From NCBI RefSeq assembly GCF_021018805.1, contig NC_086253.1, forward strand, positions 13,766,735 through 13,830,734: a stretch of 64,000 nt of DNA, written 5' to 3'. Origin of the DNA: Prinia subflava (Eukaryota > Chordata > Aves > Passeriformes > Cisticolidae). Under the pieces are notes generated by a model, which was not told the origin of the DNA, did no database searches, and saw nothing but the letters and a program-made list of their open reading frames with translations. Shown here one piece after another: positions 27,351 through 42,300 of this stretch (positions within the stretch are counted from its first letter, which is position 1; every line of letters starts with the position of its first letter). Both the position numbers and the translations under genes were made by a program.

Positions 27351-30150
27351 TTGGCACCAGGGATACACACTGTGTTAGAAGGAAATTACGCACTTGGCAT
27401 TTTGCTTGTCCTACTTGTTTCTTCTTTTCATTTCAGAAATGACAGTAGGAAATTTGTAGGGAATTCAAGCTAAATATTAAAATGAAGCATCCAACAAACA
27501 GGAAGTGATAAAAAAGCTTTTTGGGTTCTTGCTTTCTAATAATATGAAGTCACAATATACTCAGATATATAAGGAGAAAACAATGACCAAGTAACTTTAG
27601 AAGAATTTACACTGCAACCCAACTCATCTTCACCAGCTGCCCACGGAAAGCAAAGGCATATTGCAGAGACAGATGAGTTAATAGAATGCCACACCAAACC
27701 TTTGAACACAAGATATTTAGCTGCACACCACAGGCCACACTGTTGGGAGCAAAAGTGATACTGAAGGTACTTCCACAAGTGTGGAAAACCCAACACAGCA
27801 AGGCACCAAGACCAGTGATGGCATCAGTTATGAAAGGCTGTAATCTGCTAAGATTAAAAGCCAACAGACACCCCAATAACCTCAATTTAAAAAAGAGAAA
27901 AAAAAAAAGAAAATTGCAGCTTTGAAGAAACTTCAGTAGCATCTCTGCTGCCACACAAAACATTCAATGACTACAGCCATCTGGCTGACATGCTTCCCAA
28001 CTGTCTGAAGACAATTCCACATCCAGATGCATACTCTGAACGAGCACTGCCACAGTAAATTCGAGCTAAATTAACTCAGTATGGCCATACCTTAAGGTAG
28101 CTTGGTGGGACAAGTCACACCTGCTCTGAGTGCCACCAGACATCTGGGAAGGCCTTGCAGTGACCATGTATCACTTATGGAATAGACCAGCCAGGACAGG
28201 ATCAAAAATAATTGCTCAAACAAATTCCAGACATTTGTATACATGGATATTAGGTCACAGAGACTTTTGCACTCTAGCCCCACCACCCCCAATATCAGTA
28301 AAGAAAAAATGTTCTTGAAGGAACTACTTTTTGTTTTTTCTCTTTCAGAACATACATTGAACAAGGAAAAGTTTAAATCATGACCCTTTCTTTTAAATAT
28401 TCAACATCTGATAAACTCTCTGCCTGTTTCCGTCCAACTGATTTTAATCAGATTTAGTAACCTGGACTAAAAAAGAGAAATCCTATGATTACCTCAAAAT
28501 ACTTAAATCATGAACAGGAACTATAATGCCTGCAAAATATGGCACAAGGGAAGTATTATGCTTAGTCTTGGAACCTGGGAATTTCAATGAACAAGATCCC
28601 TCATTAGAATCAAATGGGGACAGATGTACTTACATGTGGGTGGGCATGGGTGTACATCAGCCCCTCCAACCTCTCTAATGAGCAATTTCCTCAGATTCAA
28701 AGAAAAATTTCATAAAAAGTTAAAGAGAAATGGCAACTTGCCTCCCATTACCACTGGTCTAACTGCTTCGGCTGCTGGTTCTATAAAAAAGGTTTTTTTC
28801 AAAGAAAATTATTGTTAAAACCATTTGGCTGAAAGTGAAGAGCTATTGAAAAGTACAGTCAAACTGGCAGCTTGCTCTTAAAATTTCCCCCACCACTTTT
28901 ATAAGTATCGTTTTGCTTGTGGCTTTTAACAGCTGTTCACACACGTCTAAGCTAGATGTGAACTTTTATTTTCCCAAAACTAAATGGGAAGCTTTAAACA
29001 GCATCTGATTTAATTTTTTTTTAATTAAAAGCGGAGGTTAAAAGGACTGTGGAAATGGATGATGCAGCTGTGCTGATGCTAGGGAAAAAAATTCCAGAAC
29101 AAGAAGTGAGGTAGAGTAAACACACAAAATAAGTTTCCCTACACTAAATGCACACCACACTCAAGTGATTTTATTAGCTTAAGAGAAGTCAACTCTGTTT
29201 CTTCAGAAACATTTTTCAAAATTGAACTACATTATATATTGAAAATACAATAGAATTGTGATGTCTACTATGCTTTTCCCTCAGACCAATCCTAAAATTA
29301 ATTCCAGAATGGTGTGGTTTCACAGGTTCCAATGTTATTCACAAATTCATTTAGAAACACAGGAAACTCAGACACTCAAGCCAGAACTAGCTCACTAATA
29401 TTACCATATATTTACTGGTTTGGTTATCAACAGAATTGAGTTTCCCCTGCATTTAGATGTCTTCTTGGAAGAATTAAACATTTAGAGTCACATTTACAAT
29501 GGTACTGAGAGACTGAAAGATGAAAGCAGGCACTCCTAGTAAAGTAGGAATAAAAGTACCAAAGCAACTACTGGGCAACTAGGCAATGGTTTAAGCACAT
29601 CTGAAAACCCCACCAGACAGCAGTCTACGTTTTTAAGCACCAACATACTCACAAAAATTCTGCCCTCTTGGCCTAATTACTTAATACACAGCACTAAATA
29701 CTAAATTCTAACAACAACAAAAAAAAAAACAACCAGAAAGAATGCCACAGCTGAGTTCTACTTGTACATGTTAAGTATAAAAGCACACGATGACAATATA
29801 ATAATTCTGGATATCAACATATATTTAAAGGTCTATTCTATTAAAGTTTTTACAAAAAAACCATAAAAGCAGCTCTAAGGCAGAAAATTCATAGGATTAA
29901 GAAGGAAATGACACATTAATTCATGTGGATTATGTACCCTGTAGAACTGTAACAGCTCCAAAAGAAATCTTCTTCAGTACACCAGCAGAGCTACTACTTA
30001 AACCAAAAGAATTCAGTAGTTCATCTATCAAGTTTATTCAAAGAAGCTGTTAAAATTCCTGCAAGACATCTAATAGAGTAAAAAAGTATGCAAAATAAGA
30101 CACACTTCTCAAAACATAACTATTAAAAAACAGAAAGGAGGGAGGAGGGG

Positions 30151-30360
30151 AGAGGGGAGAGGGGAGAGGGGAGAGGGGAGAGGGGAGAGGGGAGAGGGGA
30201 GAGGGGAGAGGGGAGAGGGGAGAGGGGAGAGGGGAGAGGGGAGAGGGGAGAGGGGAGAGGGGAGAGGGGAGAGGGGAGAGGGGAGAGGGGAGAGGGGAGA
30301 GGGGAGAGGGGAGAGGGGAGAGGGGAGAGGGGAGAGGGGAGAGGGGAGAGGGGAGAGGGG
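30151..30360. repeat. perfect 30-copy heptamer satellite (AGAGGGG)n
   Basis: Exactly 210 bp made of 30 uninterrupted copies of AGAGGGG on the plus strand, preceded by one imperfect unit at 30144-30150 and a G/A-rich lead-in. The plus strand is pure purine, and the RAB28 transcript carries the pyrimidine complement. Each unit has a G4 run, so the tract could form G-quadruplexes or triplex (H-DNA). Because 7 is not a multiple of 3 and no unit holds a stop, all three minus frames stay open and read the same proline-serine-leucine heptapeptide; this is a by-product and not a gene. Confidence 0.98.
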
Positions 30361-33300
30361 ACCAAAACCCTGGTATATTGGGCTGATGAAGCAACACTTC
30401 CTGGTCATCTATGGATGAAAAGAAAACCAACAACATTTAAGAGCATTCCCTTTGCACCAAGCACAAGGGACAAGTTGCAAAGATTATGAAGATGAAAAAG
30501 TGGAAGAAGAGAAACAAGTAATCCAGCCTGGATAGCAGAGCCTAACAGAGAGAGACAGATGGGAAATTATAGTGATGCAGTCATTTGTTTGCCTCCCTCA
30601 TCTACCCACATACAAGAGGTTCATTATAAATACAAAAATCTGAGCTAATCAAAACCAGAAATCCAGAACATTCTAGTCAGGTCCAATAAAAAATATTGGA
30701 ACCTGGATCCCTTCCTGGGTTTCCTCTGGGACAATATCCTCTGGGATATTGTCTTTGATGATACGAAACCTTGATTTCTGTTGGGTTAGTCCCTTGCTAA
30801 ATCCAGGGCACAAATCAAGTCAAGCAAATGAAACCCCAGTCACAGGTGAAACATTTTATGCAGGTCCATATCAATTACATTTGTGCACTTTAACAAATCA
30901 AAAGCAGAAAATAACAATTCACCACAGGTAAACACAATGATATAGCAAATATAGCATTAATGTTTCTGACTCTTCTATTTAAAAAAACCCCATGCTTTTT
31001 AGAACTGACATTAATATACTGTACACCATTTGCAGATAAAATCATTAAGAGTGCACCAATTCACATGTTTTGTATTAGACACAGAAGAAAAGAAACCTAA
31101 TTTCCAGAACTGTGAAAGGAATATAAGTCACATTTTATTTCCTGATAGTACTGTCCTCAGCACTGCAAATAAACTAATTATAAGAGCTTCACTCAATGGA
31201 AACACAGAAGGAACTATCAATGACCAATATACATTTTGCTGAAATATACAGTTTCTTAATATTCCACAAGTGAGCTGGAGAAAAAAAATGGCCAAGCAAC
31301 TTCAGAAATGGATACATACTACCAACATGACAGAGATTCACCCATGCCATAAAATCCTCCAAAATGGATGGCATAGAAACAGAAAATGCCTTGCTACTAC
31401 AAGTCATTTATTTGTCCAAAGGTTATCAGATATCCTTTCTTTTCCCTACTCTGAGTCAGTATGAGCCTAAATGTATGAGAAGGTAGCTCCCAAAAGGTAC
31501 ACAGAAATTTTCCTGTCCTGAGAACTCTTAGCTGGAAGTGTTCTCCTCAGATTAAACAACTACAAAAGCATGTGGTTTTGCAACCTAATAAATAAGGCAT
31601 AATACAGTGAAAGTAATCAAATCCAAATTAAAAGAAAGCATTCAAATGAAAAGTAAGCATTTCCATCAATAAAGCAATATAATCTGTTGAGAACAAGGAA
31701 AGTGGTTTTATTGCTCATTTGCTCAGTATTACTTTTACACCTTGGTTTTCTAATCACAGACTTTGTCAAGAACTGGACTTGGTTTACTAATGGCAGCAGG
31801 GCTTAGGATGTTAGCAATCTGTACTGCTTTAGAGAAAAACCAATGGCCTTTCAAAAAGATCTGCTCTAGTTCAGTCTGAATTACTGGACATGGAGCAAGA
31901 GGTAGAGAACAAAATGTTATGTCCTGTGCTGTGCAGACCAAGCCTGATTATGAAACAAGGCTTGTGGCTAAAATCTCTGAAACAAATCTTGGTCACACTG
32001 ATGTCAAAAGCCAAACAGTACCACTGACAATAGAACTAGACACTCCATTTTAAACTTACAATTTTTCAGTGTCCTCTCAAAGCAGATCAGATCTTAAAGC
32101 TTATCCTCATTTATCCGTCAATATGACAAAAAGAGTAGAGTACAATTCCCTGTAAACATCACAATTAAAATAATCTTTCTGTGATCGTGTATTTCAAAAT
32201 TAAGAAATAAGAGGGGTTAACAGTTGTTTTGGTGACTCTGAAAGACCAAAACAGTGGATCTGTAAGTATGCTTCAACTTTAGAGAATCAATGTCCAAGGT
32301 ATTTTTCTATCCATATTGCTCTCTAGTGTCCTGCTTCCATTATTAGTTCGTTGCCATGCTCTAAGCTTAAAAATATGAAGGAAACTGAAGGCTTGTTTCA
32401 GTGCTTTTGAAGGCAATGAGACCGCTTGGAACAAGTGAGGGTAAGTGTATATGGTGGGATTGAGACGTTGCTATAGTACTCTTTCATGAATAGTAATTAC
32501 TCTGCAAGTGTGTAAAGCAGACGGGCCCAGTTGCATAAGGCTCAATGCAAGTTTTATGAACTGCAGAAAAGCATGATTAGTATGGGGGGAAAAACATGTT
32601 TCACACTTTTATTGTAAAGAACATGAGAATCTCACAGAAACTGCCAGAACAGATGTTCATAAATTGGGCCCTTAATCTGCAGCACTTTCCAGGTTTTAAG
32701 CTATATCCACTGGTCTGCAGAATATATTCCGCTCTTTTTAATATAATTCTTCTGTTTAGTTTTTTTAATAAATAAGTTTATGACTTTAGTAGTGTTGCCA
32801 GCTGTTCAATTTTGATTTACTGTCAGAGTCTGCTTTAATATATAGTGGCTTTTGTGGCTTACCCATATAGATTACATTTTAAGCTTCAAGATATCACTAT
32901 AAAGCAGCTGGAAAAAGTGCTGGCTGTGCTCAGAAACCAGCATTATTGCCATAGTGATCAACCACTGAAACATGCAACTAGACCAGTAACCACTCTCTAA
33001 TAAACTTTTGTATGCAGCATTCCCAAAATAAAACTGCAAAACTTAGGGTGTAAAAGAAGGTCATCTTAACAAATGTACTTTCAGAAGGTAGCCCAATAAA
33101 ATTGCTAAATTATTAATTAGGCAGTATATTAGCTAGCAATAGAGATCTCTACCACGACTGTTCTTTATTCTTTCCTTATATTGTTTCCTTTACTTCTTAC
33201 TGTGCAGCTTGAGACAACTGAAGAAATACAAGATTTTAGAACTGCTTTATATAGTGCTTTCTAAAAATTTTCTTTAAAGCAGTACTGAATATTGCCGGGA

Positions 33301-36300
33301 AAGAACTGTCAGTACTCTGCACACTGAACTGTTTTCAACATTGCAGAATGACAATACAACCAAACAAGGCTTCTTTTCTCCAGCATCTGCAAGTACACAG
33401 GGTAATGTTATTAAAATAAACTACCACTACAGTATACTTAGAATTAAAGACTTAATTAAACTCAAAAACATTGGAAATTCTCTACAGCTGAACTAGTTCA
33501 GAATCATCAGTCAGAACGACTAGGGCTCTTTTATTACACAGAAAATTACTTTTTCTGCTCAAAAAGATTCCTCTTTCCATTTAAAACTAACTCCGTAAAA
33601 AATTCCAGCCAGGAGAACCAAACAGTTTGATTCAGAAAGATCAGTATGGTGCCTTGAGAGGGTTTTTTTTTTTTTGCTTGTCTTACACTGTTATTTTCTC
33701 CCAGGTTTAGATTTGCCAGTTGGACAGTATCCATGGTGTATTACTCTCACGAAGTCCTACCATACCTAAGGGGAAGGCAGACCTACATCATGGAGGATAC
33801 AATGGGAAAAATAAAACAAAAACTGAACTAGCCTTTCTACACATAGTATCAGGAGCAAAGCCTGTAAGAGAATGAAGAGATGCATACAAATGCACATCCC
33901 ATGAGACATCGCAGTGGCATCTCCAAAACTAAATACTCAAGCTTTTCCATAATGCTTTTGAAGGGAGATTAAGGAGTAGATTCCAAAATGCCACTATTTT
34001 CCATGTTATGAGCAAAACATAAAAACATTTTTGAAACAGTTCAACTTAGCAGCATAGCCAACAACACCTATACACCGATTTCTTCTGCAAGCCTACACCA
34101 AATTACTTTCCAAAGTCTCCTGTAAATGTATAAAGTAAGGTTTTAGGAACTGAGGGTTGCTCTTTCTGCCCACAGTACCCAAGGTGTGCTATCTGTACAA
34201 ATCATGGTTTTTCCAGCCTTCATGTTAAATTAACTACCACAAAAAAAAAAAGCTTGTTTGCAAAATCCAACATTTTAAAGTTGTTCTAAATACACATCAC
34301 GATTATATCCCTGGATTTTTCCAAAGCAAGGCTTTCCTACACCATTTTACTGTTCTATGTGTTCCATTCAACTATTTAGGCTGTAGCTTTTTTAAATTAC
34401 TTTTTGTTTAGCACATGAAACAAAAAGTAATAGTTCTGATGGCAGTTTTTAAATGGTATGACCTAAGTATGACTGAGTTCTCCAGTCAAAGTCAGAAAGA
34501 GTTGATGTTATTTCTGTACACATATTTCAAAATTTTAATGAATTCTACCATCACATACTACTCTTATACCAGTATGATATATTCCTGTTATCACACATAA
34601 TTAGGTAAACATATTGGACAATATTTACAACCAAAGAAAACCCTCAAAGTATACATGATTTAAAAAGGTAATCCAGAAGAATATTAAAAACTAGGGACTA
34701 GCATGAAAACACCAGAGTAAACTTGGAGTAGCTCCCTAAATGTGCTCTAAATTTACACTCACGTAAACAACAAAAATTTTTATCTTAAGCACTACTTCTG
34801 ACAATAACCTAGAGTTAAAAAAGGAAAAAATATGCCATGAAAATTTCATAAGAGAACCCAGTATTTTTGAAATAGTTATGTGCAACGCACATAAAGGCCT
34901 CCTCTTTTACAATCTTATTTTAAATAAATAAATTAGATTATTAATTTCCCATTCATCATCACTGTACTCCACCCTATTTCACCAACACATTTTAGTAAAT
35001 CTTAATTGATTTTTAACTGAATTTAATGCTAAGTCTTAGATCTCTCCTTTGAAAACAAGTATATTTTGAAGTTATCCTCCGAACCACAGTGACTGGAAGC
35101 ACAGTGTAAATAACAACAATACTCTCTGCATTTAACTAACAGGCTTATCTCAGTGATTTGTTTGATATTGGCTTAGTAGTTTCACCCATGGTAACACCTT
35201 CACAGTCTTGTATTACACATACATAAGTAATGCCGTATCCTTTCTTATTCTTTTTTCAAATACCATTTTTCCTCTCAAAAGAACATGATCTATAAAATAC
35301 ACCAAAGTAGAATGCAGAAAGTAACTGCAGCACAGTTGGTACCTCATCGAGACATACCTTCTCAAATACTGGAACAATGAAGAACTCATAACCGTAAGTG
35401 CTTAAAATGCTTCAAGCTCTATCCAAAAAGCCACACATTTAGCAGAGTGCACATGTTCCTGAACTGAAATGGGTATCATAAACCCACAATGTCTCAGGAA
35501 TGGAGCTGTAACTCCGGGCTAAATTCAAAATGGTACCATTAATTTCCACTTCTCTTGCAAAACCCTAATAAACATGACAATGTCCTGACAATTACACAAT
35601 TTAAAAATATACATACAATGCATTCCCTGTAATTTTTCTTCTTCTTAAATCTGCGTGCACATCATTCATACTATACCACAAAGAGAGTGAAGGTTATCCA
35701 TTATGATTATTCCTCATATTAGCATAGACTATCCCTCATTCTCTAAACTGAACTGGAATAATAACTGCTTACTTCCAATAAAAGTCTTAATTATTTTTTT
35801 GATTCATTGAAATTAGTAGAAAAAGCTGAAGTTTTCCTTGCTGACTAGAAATAAATTTCTCTTCCACACTTTCTGCCCATACAGAGAATTAAATATATTT
35901 AACTACTACATACATTTCAGTTGAAGTTGCAGAGTACACATAAACACTGTACAACTGTTAGTATATTTATCAGTCTGACTCCTAAACTCTAAAGCTTTAA
36001 AAAAAATTTCGTTTACTAACTTATCTAGCTTTTAAATAGAAAATAATGCTACAATAGCATTTGTCTTTTCCTCCATTTTGTCCAAAATCCTAATACTAAT
36101 GCCCTATTCACACTTGAAATTTGGTTATCCTCTCTCATCAACTTCCTTCAATAATAATATATGAGAATATATTTCCACAGTAGCTAATGGAGACATTCCT
36201 ACAAATCAATGTGCTGCAGTGATACAGAAATAAAAGCTTACTTCACTGTAATGATGCTTCCAGACTTCCCTCAAGTCAGGTGGTTACTTGCAGTTAATGA

Positions 36301-39300
36301 TCTGTGACATACCACACAAGTAGTCCTAAAAAGACTTATTATCCACTGCATGTGCAACAATATTTGCTTTATGGATGGCTAAATGAATGAAGACATTCAA
36401 TGTAACTGTAAAAGTAAAATCAAAAGAAAACTTACAAGTAACATGTTTTCTTTGAGTAAAAGAGCTGTGAACATTTTCCATTAATACTTAACCTTTTGCT
36501 GGAGCAGTGCAACCACATATAATGTTTGAATCCATAAAGCCCAAGAGCTGCCCAGGGTTAACACTGATTAACTACCCCCAATCAAATGTTATAACTTTTA
36601 AAAATTTCAGAGAGTTTCCCCCCACTAACAAAATCAAAATTGCATTTATGTCATGTGGCAAAAGTAGAACCAGGACAACAAGCAAAGGAAAAAAAATCTG
36701 CCCTGTTTTAAAAACAGGTATTTTTTTTCAATCCAATAAAACAGACATGAATTTGACTGGGTTTTAAAACGATGTATATTATGCTCTACTGACTTCTATT
36801 AATATACTAATAGAAAAGAATAGCAAATTAACCTAAAATAAGCTCCAATCCAACAGCACAATATCTCCCATGACTCTCAGACTGTGCAGACATTCACACA
36901 TTTTCTGTTTATAATTTTTTTCATTTACTAGACTCAGCTTTTGTCCACCATATGTCCACCATAGATTAACTATTCCCTTAGGTACAGTTAAGGGCTTTCC
37001 ATTTGTTGTAAGAAGACCTAAGTATGAAGGACGCAGCCAGAAAAAACATTTCTACCTAAACCAAAAACAGAAGCACATTCAGCCTGAACTATAGTTTATG
37101 CAGCATCTTTTTTATTGGGCGTATGTCTACATTGCTAAATAAACCACAGACAAAATCCGTGGAAACAGTAAGAGATCTCTCAGCATTTCATTTGTGTATT
37201 ATTATAAAAATATCATACATATACTGTTCTAACCTTTGTATTTAAACAGTTTACTTCTATTTGCATTTTTCAATGACATCTCTATGATTTTTCTCAATTT
37301 AAGCATAACTGTTAGGGAATGAGAATATATTATTTACTGGCACTTTTGTAGCACTGATGTTTGAGTTCCAACTACACTAACAACTGTCTACCAGGTCCTT
37401 GATTTGGTTGTGGTTCTTGGTTAGTCACAGCAGGCAAAACTCAAGTGCACAAAACAAAAACCTCAAGTGCAGCCTCAAGATTTTACATGTAGGAAGAAGA
37501 AACCAGTTTATTCATTGACACTGAAATAAAAAAAAAGTGTAGCATAAGCACTGTTTATTAGTTGGAATAGTTCATGATTCTTCTTACTTCCTTGTTAAAG
37601 CACTGTATGACCCAAATGAGAAAACATTATTTTCTGCCAATAGTTTGCACAGATCTAAACTGCCCTGGTTCAAATTAATCCAAATTCATTGATTTTCACA
37701 GAATTACACCTGTTTGTGGCAGGGCTCTGTCTGGCTGTACAAATCTCAAGCTCAGACAAGCAGTACAACAGTAACATCTTCTGTGTGCAAGCTGTGTACA
37801 TTGTTCAGCTTCAACCCTGTAATGAACCCCAGACTGCAGCAGAACACAAACGGAAAAGCAAGCTCATTACTAACTAATACTATCTTACACAGGCATTGGA
37901 TAAGGATTATTAATTATCTTTTGAGCAGCATGAGAGAAAGGAATCACCATGAAAAAACATACTGTATGCATGCTTCAACAATGGCTGCAGCACTCTAAGA
38001 AAGTCCAGAAGTTAAAAATTTGCCTTTAACCAGGTTACTTATCAGATTCTGTGTCCACTGCCTTCTTATCCAAGAGATCGTTTTGTGAAGGATTCTGAAA
38101 GATGGCTCAAAGTAAAACATGATTTACAATCCTTTGCAATAAATACATTTAACACAGCAAGTCACAAGAAGACTGGAGCCAGAATGGAATACACATGCAC
38201 AGATCTTTGCAATCTTTCCTGCCAGGTGCTTTTCCTTCACAGAGAACACAATATGGCAAGGTAAATACTACACAAGGGCAATAAACCTTCCTTCTTTTGT
38301 TCTGTATAATGTTCTGTGAGCTCAGATCCTTTCCAAAGAACAGCACTTGAGGCTCAAGCTCTGTCTCCTGATCATAGTTTAGCAGACTTGTCCATATGGC
38401 AGTTTAACAGACGTAATTAAATAGATCTCTTCAGCATGGATGGTACCCAGCTCTATTAATGTTAAGCTAAGCATGATTCAGGATCAAAATCTTGCAAGAT
38501 AGATGTTTTCTTGAACAAGCAAGGTGATTTTCTCACTCAAAAATGTGTGTGCTTCGAGGTTGCTGCCACTGCTAAAGTAATACAGAGCACATTGAGACAC
38601 AGGGTTGGATATATAATATCATGGTGATTAAAAGATCATTTTCACCTGTGGTTTTCCCTTCCATTAATTTAAATTTCTTTCTAAAAGTAATTTTTAATAA
38701 AGTTACCTGACCATTGAAACAAATAAATCCATAAGACTGTAATATTCTATTAATCTTACAGTCTGGTTGAGACAAACATTCTATACATACTTTTTAAAAC
38801 AGGATATCATTCTATATTTATTCAAATGAGTTGCACAGGACAAGGTTTTCTTTTTAAGGGAATCTCTACATGTAAGTAGTTTACCCTCCAATCCAAAGAG
38901 CATGTCTAAGGCTCAGGTGACCTGCTGTCAGGCATACAGGAACTTCAGTTTAATCAGGCATAAGACTCTAAAGAACTGGGGTCTTTGCATCCGCTGCTCA
39001 ACACTTGTCCTAATTACAGGTGAAGGACCATAAAAGGGCAAGCCCCCAGGAAGCAAGAACAGAAAACTGGAGGAGGTTGGGAGAGACAAGAGAATGAATG
39101 CCTAGCTCTGAATTTAAATAAAACAGATTTTCAAAGTGAGTATTAATGAAGAAATCTTCTGAGTACAACGGGGAACACTAAGTATATAATGCAGCAACAG
39201 AGTCAAAAGCAGACTGGGCAAGTCCCACGACCAGCCAGATTCACATTAGCACACAGTACACCAAATGGTAATTTGTATCTGCACTGGAAAATGTTTCTTT

Positions 39301-42300
39301 CTGTGCTCAGATAAGATAGGTAAAAACATTTTATGTTGTATGTAAGGGCAAGTTAAAGGGTACACTAAAACGTAACCTTTAAACTTCACAATGTAACAGC
39401 ATACCACTTCCTGTTCAGAGATAGCACTCCAAGATCAATTAATCACGGCTAAGACGAACAAACGGTCAACATTCTTAATTAGTGTTGATGCATTCTCCTC
39501 TGTGCCCTCATCTGTCATGAAGATTGTTTAAAAATCTGAGTTATTAGTCTTTATTGAGGAGTGGATCTGGTTAATATCTCTAAGAACAGAAATCATTCAT
39601 CTAGCCACTATACACCAGTACCTGATAATTCCTACCCCCTATATAAGCTACAGATAACCACTGCCCTAAGACCATCTTGGTAGCTATAAATCAAAATGAG
39701 TATAGCTCCCATGCAACCTGGGTTAATTTCTGTTTACAATATATCCACTGAAAATGCTGGTATGACACTTGAGGAGACTGCTTATAGATTAGTGCAGAAG
39801 AAAATATATAAAGCAGTCAAGGTAGAAAGGAAGAAAACACATCAATCATACAAAACATGGTAAACTCTCTCTAATTCACACTTAATGACTAGAACATCCA
39901 TTGTGATCACTGGATTTATCAATACCTAATTTAACCAAAGATCCTAAGTGCACAAAACACAATTCATTCACATAACTATAGTTTCATTTATACCATACAA
40001 ATCAAAGTATTTGACAGCAACTTATACACAAAAGTTTTGAGTTACTGCATAAAAACGTAAGTTAAAATTAACAGTAAGGTTTACTGCCCAATTAGCAGGT
40101 GGTACTAGCAACACAAACATAAGCACACTTCAAATATACTTTGCATTCAATAAGAATAAAGTAACACAATATAAGTTACTAGGAAAGTTAAATTTAAGAT
40201 TCAATAGCAGCTGTAAAGTTCAGGATTATTAAGATCTTATGACTTATTATTAATAGGCACACATAGTCATACATTAAATTTTATAACTCCTCCTGCTGTT
40301 CACCAAATGCACAGACAAAAATCTGTGAAAAGACAACTGATAACTGAACATAGCTGCAGAAAGCAGGTCCGGACAAGATCTTGATTCAAATCAGTTTTCT
40401 ACTCTCTGACCAAATGTGTAGGACAGGCTATGGAAAAAAGGAAGAAAGGTGCAGGATGGAAAAAACAAAATGAAAACTGAAAATAAAAACTCAGAAGGAA
40501 CTCAGACATCTTAAATAAAGTACTGGTTTTACAATGAAGATGTGCATCTCTGAAGCTCTTGCTCTCCCAATTGTTTATAATAAATTGGTGGGCTATGACA
40601 GACCTTCATTATAACTACTATTGAATAACAAAAAAAGAGAGTTGGGAAGGTCCAGAATTCCAGAATTTAGGTGTCAATTTATACTGCTCTACTATTTTCA
40701 AATAAATCTCTGGTGGATGAGATACCAGCAACTGACTGAAGTGATTGGAGCTTTTTAAGTAGAAATTACCTTTTCAGTGTTTCATGAGTAAATCTTAACT
40801 TCTTACAATCACAACAGGACATTTTAAAAGCTTGACACCATTCTGAAGTTAATTATCATGCTTTAAACAGAAGCAGCAGCTTACTGTGTTCATGCTGCTA
40901 ATCTATTGCAATGCACAATAAACCAGAACAGTGAAAACAAGCAATGTTTAATTTAAATCAGCACTTAATTTCTTCCAAGTTCTATGGAATACTAGAGAAA
41001 TTCCCACAAGCTTAACATTTAACAGAATGACTACAAACTGATACTAGAAACCACTAATAAATTAATTATAAAACCCATGACTTCACAGTAGTAAACAATT
41101 TTGCACAATATACTGCTACGTATCAAATAATTTGCTTTCAATGACAAAATTATCCAGAGAAATTATTTTCATTTAATAGAATTCAAGTGTACAGTTTTCT
41201 GCATCGCATTGTGTAGAAAAATATTTTTGTTTTCTTCCAAGCTATAGCTTTATTCTTAGAGAGAAGACAGGTATATTTCCCCCAAAATGGAAAAATTACA
41301 CATGTATTTCAAACAGTATTACTAAGAAAAAACAGATAAAGGATAGCTCAAGTTAAGTAACTAACTTTAAGCCAAAGTTTCAAAACAGAGGCTGAGCTTC
41401 AAAATTCTTATCAAGGTATCTAAAGACTGGCCCAAAGCTTTCCAGTTGCTATGAATGAAAATAACTGCATTCTTGGCAAATTTTAAAGCTTTTATAGGAA
41501 GTTAAGTGTTAGAATAACTTGCCTGTGGATATTGACGTTTCTAGTCTTTCAGTGAGCTTACCTGGATATTTTCCTAAAAGACATGTACAGCTCAAAAAAA
41601 CCAAGTACAATCCTGACACAGAAACCACTCACTGGAGTATTTCTCCTGAATGATGCATAAGGTCAAGAAAGTTCATCAATTCATCAAATGGCTTTTCCTG
41701 GCTCTTAACCTATTACTGCTCTTGCATTGCATATGAGTGTTTTTATCACTTACTAAGTAAAGAAGCTGAATAGAGTGATTCCTCCTAAACAATTTGTTAA
41801 TACCAGTAGTTTTATCTTTTCACAGTATCTGAGAGTCAACATCATGCCTCTATGTAAACACCTTGTTTTCTATGTATGTAACAGGAACCTGACTAGTTCC
41901 CTCTCACAAACTATTAATTTTTTAGTATTGGGGTGGAAGCCCTCCTAGATATTCTTATCCTACTATAGAATTCAGAAAAGCAATATACTTTCAAAGTCTA
42001 ATTTTTATCATATTGAAACAAAGGAAAAAAAACCCTTCTCTAAACAGTATCCCCTGCATGCTCAACATGTGCAACAGCAACAAACATCCTTAGAATCACA
42101 TGAAATCAATATTTTGCTGCTTTTCTTTACATGCAGCTTCTGAAGAAAAACAAGGCACAAGCACAATTCCTTCGGCTACTATTTTCATACACACTTGGAT
42201 ATTAAAGATTTGCGGGCAGGTATATGTGAAAAAAGACAGAAATAAAATGCCTCCAAATCAAAACCAATGCATCATTTTCTACATCTATTGTGCAAATTCA

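Noticed and set aside
27686..27963. Overlapping open frames on both strands near an A-rich run, considered as a processed pseudogene
   Set aside because: No parent protein is recognisable, no polyadenylation signal is seen, and the A-run is interrupted by G residues.
30050..30436. Minus-strand open frames of up to 128 codons with proline-serine-leucine heptad repeats
   Set aside because: They arise solely because the 7-bp satellite has no stop in any frame; all three frames give the same peptide. There is no independent coding evidence.
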